Assembly (NCBI GenBank): GCA_963989245.1
Contig: OZ022346.1
Location: forward strand, 59,191,584 to 59,255,583
Length of the DNA: 64,000 nucleotides
Reading direction: 5' to 3'
Origin: Nansenia antarctica
Taxonomy: Eukaryota > Chordata > Actinopteri > Argentiniformes > Microstomatidae
Shown here: one piece after another, positions 62,892 through 64,000 of the stretch
Layout of the letters: each line of letters starts with the position of its first letter
How positions within the stretch are numbered: the stretch's first letter is position 1
Made by a program: the position numbers and the translations under genes
Notes under the pieces: generated by a model
What the model saw: only the letters and a program-made list of their open reading frames with translations
What the model was told of the DNA's origin: nothing
Database searches by the model: none

Positions 62892-64000
62892 AAGATATGC
62901 TTTTAACCGTAAACTCAATGAACCGGGAGTTCACCCGCTGCTGCTCGCAGCACCGCTTGCTGCTGGATGAAACTCCCGTTGACAGCGGGGGGAGAGAATA
63001 GTTCTACCGGGGAATTAACTCCGCGCTGTGTCGACCGTGATCGGAGTGTAGTATCGACACCATTCAAATGGTTATGGATTCCCTGTCCTCTCCCCTATCC
63101 GGACACGTTTGAATTGTTATCCTAACCCACGGTAAATCACAGTTATTAACCCGCAAAGGGTGCCTCCGGGCACCGTCTTTGCCCGTGAATAACACCGGCT
63201 ATGAAGGTGGTACAAACACAATACTCCTTTGCTAACTTCACCATCGGTATACGGTCATTTTGAGCCCTTAACCACCGCGCTGACACCCCGAGAAGATATG
63301 CTTTTAACCATAAACTCAATGAACCGGGAGTTCACCCGCTGCTGCTCGCAGCACCGCTTGCTGCTGGATGAAACTCCCGTTGACAGCGGGGGGTGGGAAT
63401 AGTTCTACCCGGGAATTCGCTCCGCGCTGTGTCGACTGTGATAGGAGTGTAGTATCGGAACCATTCAAATGGTTTTGGATTTCCTGTCCTCTTCCCTATC
63501 CGGACACATTTGAATTGTTATCCTAACCCACGGTATACCACAGTTATTAACCCGCAAAGGGTGCCTCCGGGCACCGTCTTTGCCCGTGAATAACACCGGC
63601 TATGAAGGTGGTACAAACACAATACTCCTTTGCTAACTTCACCATCGGTATACGGTCATTTTGAGCCCTTAACCACCGCACTGACACCCCGAGAAGATAT
63701 GCTTTTAACCGTAAACTCAATGAACCGGGAGTTCACCCGCTGCTCTAAGCAGCAGCACGTCATGGAGGATATCAGCGGGGGGACAGACAATTTCTACCCG
63801 GGAATTCACTCCGCGCTGTGTCGACCGTGATAAGAGTGTCGTATCGACACCATTCAAATGGTTCTAGATTCCCTGTACTCTCCCCTCTTGGGACACGTTT
63901 GAATTTTTATTAACCCGCAAAGGGTGCCTCCGGGCACCGTCTTTGCCCGTTAATAACACGGGCTATGAAGGGGGTAGAAACACAAGACCATGCTCCTAAC
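62892..64000. repeat. 401-bp tandem array with conserved hairpins
   Basis: Units start at 62892, 63293 and 63694 (aagatatgcttttaacc); the third is diverged or shortened and runs off the window. Each unit contains three potential hairpins: one formed by ccgggagttcacc and ggatgaaactcccg; one from gtgtcga to tcgacac; and a strong one, GCAAAGGGTGCC-TCCG-GGCACCGTCTTTGC, enclosed by gttatt and aataac. The apical loop is of the stable C(UNCG)G type if transcribed. No protein frame is conserved across units. It may be a satellite or a repeated non-coding RNA gene; I do not recognise it. Confidence 0.75.

Overview
The window is a stretch of teleost fish genomic DNA. It has spliced genes with GT-AG introns, C2H2 zinc-finger genes, and a repeat landscape typical of ray-finned fish: L2/CR1/Rex-group LINEs, a tRNA-derived fish SINE, Tc1, hAT, Gypsy elements with and without a chromodomain, and TAGA, GACA and AATAG microsatellites. 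I cannot name the species. Most of the 64 kb is transposable elements, many nested inside one another.

Host genes. A three-exon C2H2 zinc-finger gene on the minus strand (21.4-23.85 kb) and a paralogue on the plus strand (34.17-47.89 kb) lie head to head as arms of a large inverted duplication. Their exon 0 (179 bp) and exon 1 (335 bp) have the same lengths and phases. Exon 1 encodes five SUMO-consensus motifs. A third family member, with only its finger exon visible, lies at 2.19-3.34 kb on the minus strand. A separate plus-strand gene at 6.68-9.27 kb has eight phase-compatible exons and stops just as an RRM-like strand begins, where retroelement sequence takes over. I do not recognise it.

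Layout. 0-6.6 kb: LINE endonuclease scrap, hAT MITE with a perfect 8-bp duplication, zinc-finger exon, Tc1 scrap, LINE 3' part. 6.7-9.3 kb: unnamed gene. 9.3-16 kb: LINE pieces and a complete Gypsy element (10811-15425) whose 180-bp LTRs look identical. 16-20 kb: telomere-motif palindrome, LINE, deleted hAT with a SINE inside. 21-24 kb: zinc-finger gene and left duplication arm. 24-33.8 kb: LINE whose reading frame is split by two hAT insertions, and a CXC-domain remnant. 33.9-48 kb: right arm and paralogue. Its introns carry an apparently intact autonomous hAT (35950-39201) inside a second hAT (34887-39279), and a broken LINE containing a Tc1 element, which contains a retroposon, which contains a hAT MITE. 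48.5-57 kb: a degenerate LTR element with a tRNA-His-type primer site, split by an internally deleted chromodomain Gypsy (51762-55878) that carries a LINE in one LTR. 57.1-61.7 kb: a second chromodomain-less Gypsy with a frameshift. 62.9-64 kb: an array of 401-bp units rich in hairpins that I cannot assign.

The genes do not form a pathway. The main signals are zinc-finger duplication and turnover beside transposons, and a readable order of insertions from target-site duplications. All family names come from reading motifs; no database search was possible.
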